31,279 nt of DNA from IMG/VR virus record IMGVR_UViG_3300006917_000094, positions 1 to 31,279 of that record. One strand, 5' to 3'. The notes beneath the pieces are model-generated. The model saw only the letters and a program-made list of their open reading frames with translations. It was not told the DNA's origin and did not search any database. Positions 1 through 7,048 of the stretch are shown piece after piece. Both the position numbers and the translations under genes were made by a program. The DNA is from a virus. Positions within the stretch are counted from its first letter, which is position 1; each line of letters begins with the position of its first letter.

Positions 1-308
1 CTATCCTCTAGGTTGATTCGGTCGTCTGGTGTCACGTTTAGAAGGCTGGCAACGTGGTTGATGTATGCTTGGGTGTCGTTTTCTTCACTAGGCGCCCAGC
101 GCGTAATAATGCCGTGAACTGTGTCGAGGCCATGCAATCGGTAATAGGTCAGCAGGGTTTTAGCTAGCGCCCTGATACCGTATTCTGGCTTGGTGAACAC
201 GATAAAACGCGGGTCAGTCTGAGCGCTTGCCATGCCCTGCCAAGTAATATCTCTACGCTCGATGTTGCCCGGATTGCAGTTTTTTTCGCCCCTAGTTTGC
301 GTGAACAC
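1..308 (-). CDS. P5-like phage virion protein, 3' end cut by window
   Basis: The reading frame starts with GTG at 308, inside the end of the receiver-domain gene, with a GGGGAG ribosome site nine bases upstream. It stays open to the window edge (about 102 codons), so the C-terminus is missing. Near the N-terminus it reads NPGNIERRDITWQGM, followed by DPRFIVF, a GIRALAKTLLTYY stretch and ITRWAPSEENDTQAYI. This order matches a common phage family usually annotated 'structural protein P5'. The family is virion-associated and is suspected of acting on peptidoglycan, but I see no catalytic motif I can name. It ends the leftward operon in view, after two small membrane proteins, where lysis genes are expected. 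An internal ATG at 233 would drop the conserved NPGNI start, so GTG is preferred. Confidence 0.75.
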   Translation of the reverse strand, partial: MFTQTRGEKNCNPGNIERRDITWQGMASAQTDPRFIVFTKPEYGIRALAKTLLTYYRLHGLDTVHGIITRWAPSEENDTQAYINHVASLLNVTPDDRINLED

Positions 309-645
309 CGTTATAGACTCCCCTAACACATTGCAGAAAAGACGCATCAACAGGTTTTTGAAACAATACCCCGCGCTGCCACATCGCCTGTCTGTTGTAT
401 TGGTCAGTTACACCAGACACAAATATCACTTGGCAATCAAACTTATCGGCTAGGGCTACGCCTGAGCCATCAGGAAGTATGCCGTCCAGTATGGCAAGGT
501 CAAACTGCATGAGCGCGGCCATTTTTTCAGCGCTGGCACGGTCGCACGCTTCGTGTACAACAAAGCCCAATTCTTTCAGCATTATCTTGATATAACGCCT
601 GATAAACGGGTCGTCGTCCACGACTATGGCTATCTTATTTGTCAT
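292..645 (-). CDS. Stand-alone response-regulator receiver (REC) domain protein
   Basis: This 117-residue CheY-sized protein consists only of a receiver domain. The acidic pocket is D10-D11-D12, the phospho-acceptor is D54 in LAILDGILPDGSG, the switch hydroxyl is S77 in FVSG, and K97-P98 supplies the conserved lysine and cis-proline. All residues needed for phosphoryl transfer are therefore present, and no output domain follows. The family takes phosphate from a histidine kinase and changes partner binding; no kinase is encoded in the window, so a host kinase would be needed. The start overlaps the end of the preceding coiled-coil membrane protein by 11 bases, and its own end overlaps the P5-like gene, so it is expressed with late genes. 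A receiver domain is unusual in a late phage operon. Its role is unknown. Confidence 0.88.
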   Translation of the reverse strand: MTNKIAIVVDDDPFIRRYIKIMLKELGFVVHEACDRASAEKMAALMQFDLAILDGILPDGSGVALADKFDCQVIFVSGVTDQYNRQAMWQRGVLFQKPVDASFLQCVRGVYNGVHAN

Positions 646-931
646 GGGGCAAGCTGCCTGTTTTCAGGGCGAAATATGCACCGCCGATTAAAACGACTAT
701 GGGCGTTAAAATCTTAATGACTGCCGAGACAAACCGCATACCAGAAGCAAAGCCTTTCATGTTGTTCCAGGCTTCCAAAATTTCCTTCATGGCTTGCACG
801 TCTGCCTGGATTTGCTTTATAACTTGCGTAATTGAGTCAAACTCAAGGTCTACGTCTTTTTTGCACTCCCTGAGACGGTCATCGAACCGTTTATTTTGCT
901 GAATGAATCTTTTTTCGACTTCCTCATCCAT
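635..931 (-). CDS. Coiled-coil protein with C-terminal membrane anchor (holin/XhlA-like layout)
   Basis: I chose the ATG at 931 (MDEEVEKRF) because an AAAGGGG ribosome site precedes it; the longer frame starting at 1006 would overlap the upstream gene. The 98-residue product has a charged, probably coiled-coil N-terminal two thirds (roughly residues 3-60), then one hydrophobic segment (about residues 69-89, SAVIKILTPIVVLIGGAYFAL) and a short polar tail. This layout resembles XhlA-type or spanin/holin-side phage proteins, but no family motif is certain. It lies between a two-segment membrane protein and the receiver-domain gene, close to where a lysis cassette would be. A lysis accessory role is inferred from topology and place only. 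Confidence 0.7.
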   Translation of the reverse strand: MDEEVEKRFIQQNKRFDDRLRECKKDVDLEFDSITQVIKQIQADVQAMKEILEAWNNMKGFASGMRFVSAVIKILTPIVVLIGGAYFALKTGSLPHDK

Positions 932-944
932 CCCCGGCCCCTTT

Positions 945-1292
945 CTATCGACAATGACCACCCACTTGGAACGGGTCAAGCAACTTTGCGCAAATCCACC
1001 GCGCAATTTTCCCCCTAATACCTTCGTCTTTTTTCCAACGCGTTACCCTTGCCGTCACTGTAATTTCAAAAGGGGGTTCAAGGAACACGATAGAGGCGAC
1101 GAACACATTGACTAGAAAATCTATGATGTAGCCGACGAATAGGACAGACAAAGCGAGATAGTAACAGTCTGCTTGACGGTTGACTAAACCAGCGTCCCTA
1201 GCTGCACGGAGTTCCATCACCGCGAGAAAAAATACCCAAAGCAGCCAGAATGCAAATAAGCCAAGCAGCAAATATTTAATGATGGTTATCAT
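945..1292 (-). CDS. Conserved phage membrane protein, two transmembrane segments
   Basis: The 115-residue protein has a hydrophobic N-terminal segment (about residues 5-27, rich in L, F and W). A second follows at about 46-72 (LALSVLFVGYIIDFLVNVFVASIVFL). After these comes a basic cytosolic-type tail with ITVTARVTRWKKD and a C-terminal CR. I recognise the overall pattern (AVMELRAARDAG, VGYIIDFLVNV, TVTARVTR) from podovirus proteins annotated only as membrane proteins. It is separated by 13 bases from the coiled-coil membrane protein and follows the tail fibre gene by four bases. A holin-like role is possible by position, but this size and topology do not prove it. Confidence 0.75.
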   Translation of the reverse strand: MITIIKYLLLGLFAFWLLWVFFLAVMELRAARDAGLVNRQADCYYLALSVLFVGYIIDFLVNVFVASIVFLEPPFEITVTARVTRWKKDEGIRGKIARWICAKLLDPFQVGGHCR

Positions 1293-1296
1293 GTTT

Positions 1297-2199
1297 TTAC
1301 ACTCTATATATGCCAGAAATCAGAACTGTTGAAGTATTGTTAAAATTCGTATCAGTCATGGTCGCGCTAGATGCTGGTTTTATCACGCCTAAATAAATGC
1401 TCGTTCCAGTCACATAACCTTGTGGACTATCTCCAGAGGTCAACGTCATTGTTTCCATATGCGTGGTTACTGCCGTTAAATTTGCCGATGTAAATGGAAG
1501 CCCTGTAATAGTTGCAGCACCCGTTGCAGAACCTTTTGAAGAAAGCACTATATGAATAACAAACACAACAACATTACCAATCTTGGTATACGTCCCGGTC
1601 TGTGTCGTATAGGTAATCCCGGTCGTTGCGCCGCCAAAATTTACAACGGGGGTGAAAGTTCCTTCCTCGCGATTCGCCGCACCGTTCCGTATCAATTGAA
1701 AATTTGTTCCATCGTAGCAAATTTCGATAACAGCCCCGTTTTGTATATCCCCTGCAACCAGCGCCGAAGTACCGTCTTTTTTAATGGATTTCGCACCGAC
1801 AGAACTAACGTTGACAGTTGCCGCGCCTGTGTTAGCGCCGGATGAGATAAAGCGGAAAGTTTGCCCTGTAGCATAAGCCGTGATGGCTGGCGAAGGTGTC
1901 AGCGTGATTGCGTCCACCGTACCGCCACCCGTGCCACACCATACCAAGGACGAATCTTGCACTTGTGAGGCGCGCGCATAATCGGTGCGGGCGCTGGCAG
2001 CACCAACATTGGTGTGCCGGTATGTTCCCATTGGGAGGTTGGCGGTTGGAGTTGTCTGCCCGTCTTTAGCGATAGAAGCCGTGAGCGCCGTTGCAATATC
2101 GTCCATTTCGGCATTGACAACAACCTGGTCAATCACCGTGTTATAGACATACGGCGTGCTTGCTACCCTTGAATATGTACCGCTTCCGTTTCGTGCCAT
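1297..2199 (-). CDS. Tail fibre / receptor-binding type protein
   Basis: The 300-residue protein opens with MARNGSGTYSRVASTPYV and a segment containing VVVNAEMDDIATALTASI. This is the N-terminal virion-attachment signature of many podovirus fibres. The rest is rich in G, T, S and A with repeated beta-strand-like stretches (ANTGAATVNVSSVGAKSI, GTFTPVVNFGG, ATGAATITGLPF), as expected of a fibre shaft and knob. The start at 2199 has a GGAG ribosome site directly after a small GUGA-loop hairpin. It lies after the ejection-type genes, and a 57-residue gene on the opposite strand sits in the gap upstream. The variable C-terminal half probably contacts the host receptor; its ligand cannot be read from sequence. 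Confidence 0.82.
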   Translation of the reverse strand: MARNGSGTYSRVASTPYVYNTVIDQVVVNAEMDDIATALTASIAKDGQTTPTANLPMGTYRHTNVGAASARTDYARASQVQDSSLVWCGTGGGTVDAITLTPSPAITAYATGQTFRFISSGANTGAATVNVSSVGAKSIKKDGTSALVAGDIQNGAVIEICYDGTNFQLIRNGAANREEGTFTPVVNFGGATTGITYTTQTGTYTKIGNVVVFVIHIVLSSKGSATGAATITGLPFTSANLTAVTTHMETMTLTSGDSPQGYVTGTSIYLGVIKPASSATMTDTNFNNTSTVLISGIYRV

Positions 2200-2207
2200 G
2201 TATTTCT

Positions 2208-2227
2208 CCAGCGCCTCACGGCGTTAG
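2208..2227 (-). promoter_or_regulatory. GUGA-tetraloop hairpin upstream of the tail fibre gene
   Basis: On the minus strand the RNA reads ACGCC-GUGA-GGCGC, a four-base-pair CGCC/GGCG stem closed by a GNRA loop. It ends right before the GGAG ribosome site of the tail fibre gene. The same element with one compensating base-pair change (CGUC/GACG) occurs twice upstream of the scaffold gene. Conservation of the loop and of the flanking TAA with a changed pair supports a real RNA structure. Its action (translation tuning, processing or stability) is unknown. Confidence 0.55.
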
Positions 2228-2228
2228 G

Positions 2229-2257
2229 TTGTTTCATTTCAAATCGTTTGCTACACT
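2229..2257 (+). promoter_or_regulatory. Possible promoter for the 57-residue plus-strand gene
   Basis: TTGTTT at 2229-2234 and TACACT at 2252-2257 are separated by 17 bases and point at the plus-strand small gene. The expected start of transcription would fall at or next to its ATG (2264), giving a leaderless message. The -10 box is only a partial match, and no ribosome site is seen, so this is tentative. Confidence 0.3.
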
Positions 2258-2263
2258 GTGCTG

Positions 2264-2437
2264 ATGGAACCTTGGCAATGGGGCTTACTGCTCAAACCAT
2301 TCGGCGCGCTGCTGATCTTCGGCGGCATCGCCTTGCCTATCCGCTGGGCAATCCATCGCTGGATGCCTGAAGGCAAATGGAAAGACATCATCCTCAAACC
2401 GCGCTTTGGCAAACACCGCGACAGATTCATGCGCTGA
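2264..2437 (+). CDS. 57-residue basic membrane protein on the opposite strand
   Basis: An ATG at 2264 opens a 57-codon frame ending in TGA at 2437. The protein reads MEPWQWGLLLKPFGALLIFG, then GIALPIRWAI and a basic tail (GKWKDIILKPRFGKHRDRF). This gives one hydrophobic segment (about residues 7-28) and a positively charged cytosolic end. It fills the gap between the leftward ejection-type and tail fibre genes on the opposite strand. The composition is protein-like and resembles short membrane proteins I have seen in other podovirus genomes, also unassigned. No ribosome site is visible; a weak promoter upstream would make a leaderless message. The antisense frame looks like non-coding shadow. 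I infer a real gene of unknown function. Confidence 0.55.
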   Translation: MEPWQWGLLLKPFGALLIFGGIALPIRWAIHRWMPEGKWKDIILKPRFGKHRDRFMR

Positions 2438-2441
2438 TTCA

Positions 2442-4298
2442 TCACTGATTCAACATCATCGGCGTGGTTGACAGCGCCATGCCTTGCGCCCCGTTTTGCA
2501 GCAGATTGGCCATCACGGATGGATTAACGCCAGCCGCTTCCATAGCCTTGGCGGCTTCCTGCGGGTTTTTGAGCAGGTCGGCCATCATCATCCTGACCGC
2601 ATCGTCACTATTGCCATATACCGCATCCCCGATGCGCTTGACCCACCCGCCAGGTACGCGCGCCACGCTCGACATCCAGTTTGGAATGCCTGCCTGTGCG
2701 GCAATGTGCGACATGGCGGTCTTCTGCACCGTATCCGACCCAACGCCGCGCCCGGCGTTTTCTGCCGACTTCATCAATTGCAAATCAGAAGCCACGCCGC
2801 GCAGCGTATTCATCTGTTCCGAATCCATGATGCTACTCAGCCGCGCGCCCTTCATGCCGGTGGCGCGGCGCGCAATATCGTCGCCTTGATCGGATAGCGC
2901 ACGCGCAAATGCAGATGCGTTGAGCTGCGTAGGGGCTGGCATGTCACGGTAAAGCGCTGGAATCAACTTGTCGGCTAACACCTGGCCGATGTCCATCTGG
3001 TTGATCGGGCGCGACAGCGCGGCATAGGTATCCTTGGCCTCGCCGTATTCGGGAATTTTTGACGCCAACCAGTCCAGGTAAGCGTCCTTCGTGCCGATGG
3101 CTGCGGCGCGCTCTTCACCTTGCATGCCACCCTGCCCAGGCACGCCAATGGCGTCATCCAGTCCACGTTTCAAATCATGCAACGCCTGCCCGGAATAGCT
3201 TGCCGGGTTGCCAGGCATTACCTTAGAGATCGGATTGCCAGAGGCGTCAAGCACGCCCGTTTGAATCGTCTTGGCTGCGGTCGGTCTTGCCAGCAAGAAT
3301 TTGCCGCCGCGCTCCGCTGCGAGATTTGTTGCACGGCCTGCCGCCGCCTGCATGCTGGGTCGTTGCAATAGCGTATCCAGAGCCGGGTCGGCTTCTACCG
3401 TGGCCTTCTTCGCCATGTCATACAGCGGTTGAACTGCATTATCGCGTGCAGTTACCGCAGCCCCGCGCTGTATATCATCCTTGGCGATCCCGCGCACTGC
3501 ATCCGCCAGCGACTGACGCTGCGACCGATCAACATCGTCAAACGCGCCTGGATTCACCGCACGCGTCGTGCGTTCCAGCGCGGCAATGCCTGCATCGTCT
3601 GCGGCTTGCCCTGCGGTCGGTGTAAACCCAGGGGTTGCGCCTTTGGCTTGCGTCATCTTGACGGCTGCTGCCTTTGCGTCGGCTGCGCTTCTGTTCAGCA
3701 CATCCCCAGCAATTCGATTGCGGCCTGCTTCGGTAAATGGGTCTACAACAGCAGCTTTTATGGTCTTGCCAACCTTCAACGCAGCCGGAACAGCCGCGCC
3801 AACAACTGCCCCGGTTGCCGCATTTGACAAGCGCGATTCACCTTCAAGCGTAGGCTGCGCCGCGCCAGTTGCCGCGCCGATCAACGCACCTCCAGCCACT
3901 GTATTGGCACCTGGCACCATTGCCAGCGGCGCATAGGTTGCTACATTCCCGGCAATTGCCCCGGCTGGCGCTTCCTCTGCGATGATGCGCTGCGCTTCGA
4001 TATTCTGCGCGTTGCCCAAACCAAATAGTTGCTTGCCGCTCTCCCACAGATTAGCGGGAGCCGTGCCAATCGCGGCCAGGTTGCGGCCAACCCATCCAGC
4101 ATTCTTCAACTCCTGACGCAACGCGTCGGCAAAGCCTTGCTTGGGGTCAATGTTGATGGGTTTTGGAGCGCGAAGTACGCGAAATTGCCCAGCTTCATTC
4201 TTCTGCGCTTTTGACGCCGGAACCCACTCACCGCCAATCAATGCGCGGTATTCGCCAGCGGCGTTCTTTTGCACACGTTCAGCAGCTTCCCAATCCAT
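2442..4298 (-). CDS. Large ejection / internal virion-type protein
   Basis: The 618-residue protein starts at the ATG at 4298, which overlaps the TGA of the preceding gene (TGATG) and has GGAG nine bases upstream. A longer start at 4313 is possible but less likely. Residues about 10-45 contain a tandem-like motif (QKNAAGEYRALIGGEWVPAS, then QKNEAGQFRVLRAPKP). This is followed by an Ala/Gly-rich region (about 110-190) that could insert into membrane, and a long helical, Ala/Asp/Arg-rich body. The pattern matches ejection proteins that leave podovirus capsids with the DNA and extend the channel through the envelope. The gene comes after two other internal-protein genes and before the fibre. No enzymatic motif (for example a transglycosylase) is seen. 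Confidence 0.72.
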   Translation of the reverse strand: MDWEAAERVQKNAAGEYRALIGGEWVPASKAQKNEAGQFRVLRAPKPINIDPKQGFADALRQELKNAGWVGRNLAAIGTAPANLWESGKQLFGLGNAQNIEAQRIIAEEAPAGAIAGNVATYAPLAMVPGANTVAGGALIGAATGAAQPTLEGESRLSNAATGAVVGAAVPAALKVGKTIKAAVVDPFTEAGRNRIAGDVLNRSAADAKAAAVKMTQAKGATPGFTPTAGQAADDAGIAALERTTRAVNPGAFDDVDRSQRQSLADAVRGIAKDDIQRGAAVTARDNAVQPLYDMAKKATVEADPALDTLLQRPSMQAAAGRATNLAAERGGKFLLARPTAAKTIQTGVLDASGNPISKVMPGNPASYSGQALHDLKRGLDDAIGVPGQGGMQGEERAAAIGTKDAYLDWLASKIPEYGEAKDTYAALSRPINQMDIGQVLADKLIPALYRDMPAPTQLNASAFARALSDQGDDIARRATGMKGARLSSIMDSEQMNTLRGVASDLQLMKSAENAGRGVGSDTVQKTAMSHIAAQAGIPNWMSSVARVPGGWVKRIGDAVYGNSDDAVRMMMADLLKNPQEAAKAMEAAGVNPSVMANLLQNGAQGMALSTTPMMLNQ

Positions 4299-5548
4299 CA
4301 CATATCGCTCCATCCGCCATTGCCACCACTTGGCGCTGCTGGCTTTCCGCCTTTAAGGTATTTACGCTCGATATTCGCCAGCGCTCTGCGGTTTGATTCG
4401 ACATCCAACGATGGATCAGTGGCAGTGGACAGCCACAACTTCAATTCCGCGTTCGAGTCCATCTGTTTAGCCGACATGCCCGTCGCTTTCATCAACGCAG
4501 CTAACAGTGCTGGGCGAGCCATGGCAATGTCGTTACGAGCAGATTGATTGTCCGTTCCAAAAAATTTGCCAGCCGCCTGACCGATACCCGATGAGGAAAC
4601 CGCAGCCGCTAAATTGGTGCCCCATTTATTTTTTGTGCTGGTAATGCCACCGCCCTTATCTAGCCGGTCGTATGCCTCGCGCAATGTGCCGAGTGCTACA
4701 TCCACATCCGTTGCGCCGTCAGCCTGACGCTGCGCGACCGCTTGCGCCTTCACGTCGGCAGGGCCGCCAGGGATGGCCTCCAAATCGCCTGACTTTGTAT
4801 ACCTGTATCCTGATGGCGGCTTGCCACTCGCATCCGCCCCAACATGCACCACAGATGGCACCTGCCGAGCGAACCTAGGGCCGCGTCCAATTTCCTGATA
4901 GCTGCCGTCAGACTGCAACTGTTCTTGAACTTCTTGATCGCCAATAATGCGTGTTCTGATGAACGGCTTTTCTGTTTTTGACGCTACGCTGGCAATCTGC
5001 TTACCATCAGGCCCAAATCTTACTTGACCCTGGCCAAGCGTGAAATTTTCTCCCGGTTCCATCCCCTTCAGCATCTGCGCCATATATAACTGTTGAATTG
5101 CCGGGTCTTTAGACTGTGCCAGCACGCCCATTGCCGCGTCACGATTGCCAGGTACAGCTGGCGTAACAGATTTCAGGTCACCAAGGTCTTCGCCAAATGG
5201 ATTGTCGGCCTGGTACGGCGTAACGCTTTCTGGGGTGCCCTGTAGTGCCTTAGAAAAGGCCTGAAGCGTGTCGGCTCGGTCTGTTGCGCGCTGATCGTTC
5301 AGTACCTTTTGGCGCTGATCGAGCGCGTCCATCTGCTTGCGCGCCATCATCGGGTTCAGCGCTTTGGCTAGATATTGCGTCCAGCTAGGCGCAACAAAAA
5401 TACGCCCTGCCATTTGTCCTTGTGGCGCTTCGGAATCTGCGGCAAGCTGTTCGGCGAGTTTGCGTTCATAGTCAATGCGGCGCTGCTCTGCATTTTGGTC
5501 GCCTGTTAAGCCAAAATTCACGGATGCCGAGGTAAAAGGATTGCCCAT
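4298..5548 (-). CDS. Internal virion / ejection-type protein, helical
   Basis: The 416-residue protein starts MGNPFTSASVNFGLTG. It continues with a strongly charged helical segment (AEQRRIDYERKLAEQLA, about residues 20-38), a Gln/Asp/Ala-rich middle and a C-terminal half with GGITSTKNKWGTNLAAAVSS and SNRRALANIERKYLKGG. It lacks cysteines and recognisable catalytic motifs, as expected of a structural or ejected protein. It lies two bases after the S74-domain protein gene and overlaps the 618-residue protein gene by one base, so the three are translationally coupled. I infer membership of the ejection set from order and composition; the precise role (pilot, channel or scaffold of the internal proteins) cannot be read. 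Confidence 0.68.
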   Translation of the reverse strand: MGNPFTSASVNFGLTGDQNAEQRRIDYERKLAEQLAADSEAPQGQMAGRIFVAPSWTQYLAKALNPMMARKQMDALDQRQKVLNDQRATDRADTLQAFSKALQGTPESVTPYQADNPFGEDLGDLKSVTPAVPGNRDAAMGVLAQSKDPAIQQLYMAQMLKGMEPGENFTLGQGQVRFGPDGKQIASVASKTEKPFIRTRIIGDQEVQEQLQSDGSYQEIGRGPRFARQVPSVVHVGADASGKPPSGYRYTKSGDLEAIPGGPADVKAQAVAQRQADGATDVDVALGTLREAYDRLDKGGGITSTKNKWGTNLAAAVSSSGIGQAAGKFFGTDNQSARNDIAMARPALLAALMKATGMSAKQMDSNAELKLWLSTATDPSLDVESNRRALANIERKYLKGGKPAAPSGGNGGWSDM

Positions 5549-5550
5549 CG

Positions 5551-6627
5551 TTAGAGCCTCGCGTAATTAACCATCATGAACCCGCTTGGATGTTGGATAA
5601 CAGCATCTGGCATCACTGCAAGCACTTCGTCTGCCATTACGCCAATTTCATGTCTATCAAATATGTCGTATTCATAGATTCCTATCCCAGTAGCATGGGT
5701 GCCAATGCGCTTGATATTGCGCTTTAAGCGTCTATCTGAGAACATGTACGGTAATGCCGCAGACCCAAGCTGGAACAATCCACCCATCATATTGGATTGT
5801 GCTTGCCGATCGGCGTTGTAAACATCGACCGCCGCGCCATGTTGCGCTTGCGCCGCACCTAACAAATTCGCGCCCTGCGTCGTTGCCTGTTGTGGGACAT
5901 TAATAAACTGAGGATTAGTAACCTGCGCCCCACTGCGCACCGCATTGAGTGTGTTGATCGGCTCATTGCGCAGTGTTTGTGTTTCTGCAAGTTGATTCTG
6001 GCGCTGGGCTTGCTGCAACCCGAGCAAGCGGGATTGCTCTTGCCCTCCAGCCTGCACAGCAGCCAAGCGCGCGTCATTCTCGGCACGCGCAAGATCATCC
6101 TCGGTAGCGTTCCACGCTTCTCCGCCTCGATTGTGGCCTTGAATCAGCAAGGCGTTTTCTTTCATCTGGCGTTGTCGGTCAAGGCTTGGTTGCAAACGAT
6201 CCAGCAACGCCGCCGTGACGGCCTCGCGCCCGGCTACAGACGCGGGATCAACTTTTGTGAATTTGCTGGTATCAAGTGGCGAGTCGAGCATATTGCTGAC
6301 ATAGCCAAGCCCACGATCCATGGTATTACTTAAACCCATGCTTATTTTGTTTTGCTTGGTGAGTAACTTTTGTTGTTCAGGGGAAAGGGTGAGATTCGAT
6401 TGCCAAACGTCCTGGTCGTTTGGGTCTGGTCGCGAATACACCAGGCTTCCATATGGTGTATATTGGCTGATACGATTTGCTTTTGCTGCAATGCGTGCCG
6501 CATCGGCATTGCCCGTAGCTGTTTCTCTTGCTGCGCCGGCATAATCCGGCGCGGGGGGCGGGTCAGACTTGCCTAAATCCCTATACCCTGGATGGGTCAG
6601 CACACCGATTGTTTTGCGTCCTAGCAT
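5551..6627 (-). CDS. Virion protein with C-terminal S74-like intramolecular chaperone domain
   Basis: The 358-residue protein has a Pro-rich start, an Asn/Gln-rich helical body (about residues 90-270) and a C-terminal 62-residue segment. That segment begins SDRRLKRNIKRIG, continues with IYEYDIF and EIGVMADEVL, and ends MVNYARL. This matches the peptidase S74 / endosialidase chaperone family, which trims itself from trimeric spikes and fibres after folding. The classic family has a catalytic Ser (in the SD-R-LK region) and Lys; S297 and the following D, R, L, K are present. The domain here is short and attached to an internal-protein-like body rather than a spike. The gene overlaps the acetyltransferase gene and precedes two ejection-type genes. 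Confidence 0.78.
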   Translation of the reverse strand: MLGRKTIGVLTHPGYRDLGKSDPPPAPDYAGAARETATGNADAARIAAKANRISQYTPYGSLVYSRPDPNDQDVWQSNLTLSPEQQKLLTKQNKISMGLSNTMDRGLGYVSNMLDSPLDTSKFTKVDPASVAGREAVTAALLDRLQPSLDRQRQMKENALLIQGHNRGGEAWNATEDDLARAENDARLAAVQAGGQEQSRLLGLQQAQRQNQLAETQTLRNEPINTLNAVRSGAQVTNPQFINVPQQATTQGANLLGAAQAQHGAAVDVYNADRQAQSNMMGGLFQLGSAALPYMFSDRRLKRNIKRIGTHATGIGIYEYDIFDRHEIGVMADEVLAVMPDAVIQHPSGFMMVNYARL

Positions 6628-7048
6628 TCCGTCTCTCCAAGTACCGGCAGTCTTTTTTGAACATCCGGTAAATCAGCAAGTCGCCGGTTTTTCCGGCGTC
6701 CTTCATCGAAAATTCAAGCTCAAAGCCCAATTTCTCGACAAACTGCTGAGAGACGAAATTTGTCTGCTCGACGCAGGCGGTAATCCGCTTTGCACCCGCC
6801 TGGATGAACGGGTAAAAAAACATAAACCACAAAAACTCACGGGTCATCCAAGATTTACCTTCCCCCGCGATTCCAGCTGTTATATTTGAGCCGTTGTAAT
6901 CAGTGTATACAACACCCGCGATCAGTTTGTCACCATCCAAAAGACCTATTGCGCTAAAATTGTCGGTTTTGCGCCCAGAACCTATTTTTGTTGAGACAAA
7001 TTCTTCGATCACTGGCCACCAAGATGGATGGCAAACGATTTGCTTCAC
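6581..7048 (-). CDS. GNAT-family N-acetyltransferase-like protein
   Basis: The 155-residue protein contains the strand-turn pattern of small GNAT enzymes. IAGVVYTDYNGSNI is followed by AGIAGEGKSWMTREFLWFMFFYPF, then GAKRITACVEQTNFVSQQFVEKLGFELEF, which resembles the acceptor-side motif B region. The canonical acetyl-CoA loop (Q/R-x-x-G-x-G/A) is not clear, so activity is uncertain. GNAT enzymes move an acetyl group from acetyl-CoA to an amine; the substrate here is unknown. The gene sits between the hub protein (ATGA overlap) and the S74-domain protein (47-base overlap). Similar acetyltransferase-like genes occur at this place in other podovirus virion clusters. The C-terminal extension (RYLERRNARTQNNRC) overlaps the next gene and may be dispensable. 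Confidence 0.7.
   Translation of the reverse strand: MKQIVCHPSWWPVIEEFVSTKIGSGRKTDNFSAIGLLDGDKLIAGVVYTDYNGSNITAGIAGEGKSWMTREFLWFMFFYPFIQAGAKRITACVEQTNFVSQQFVEKLGFELEFSMKDAGKTGDLLIYRMFKKDCRYLERRNARTQNNRCADPSRV

Noticed and set aside
2251-2445. Minus-strand ORF of 64 codons over the gap before the tail fibre gene
   Set aside because: Composition is Met/Arg/Ser-rich without natural pattern and it is antisense to a convincing plus-strand membrane protein frame.
2464-2889. Plus-strand ORFs antisense to the 618-residue ejection protein (also 3429-3936)
   Set aside because: Ala/Cys/Ser/Arg-rich mirror translations of a GC-biased real gene with no motif or start signal.
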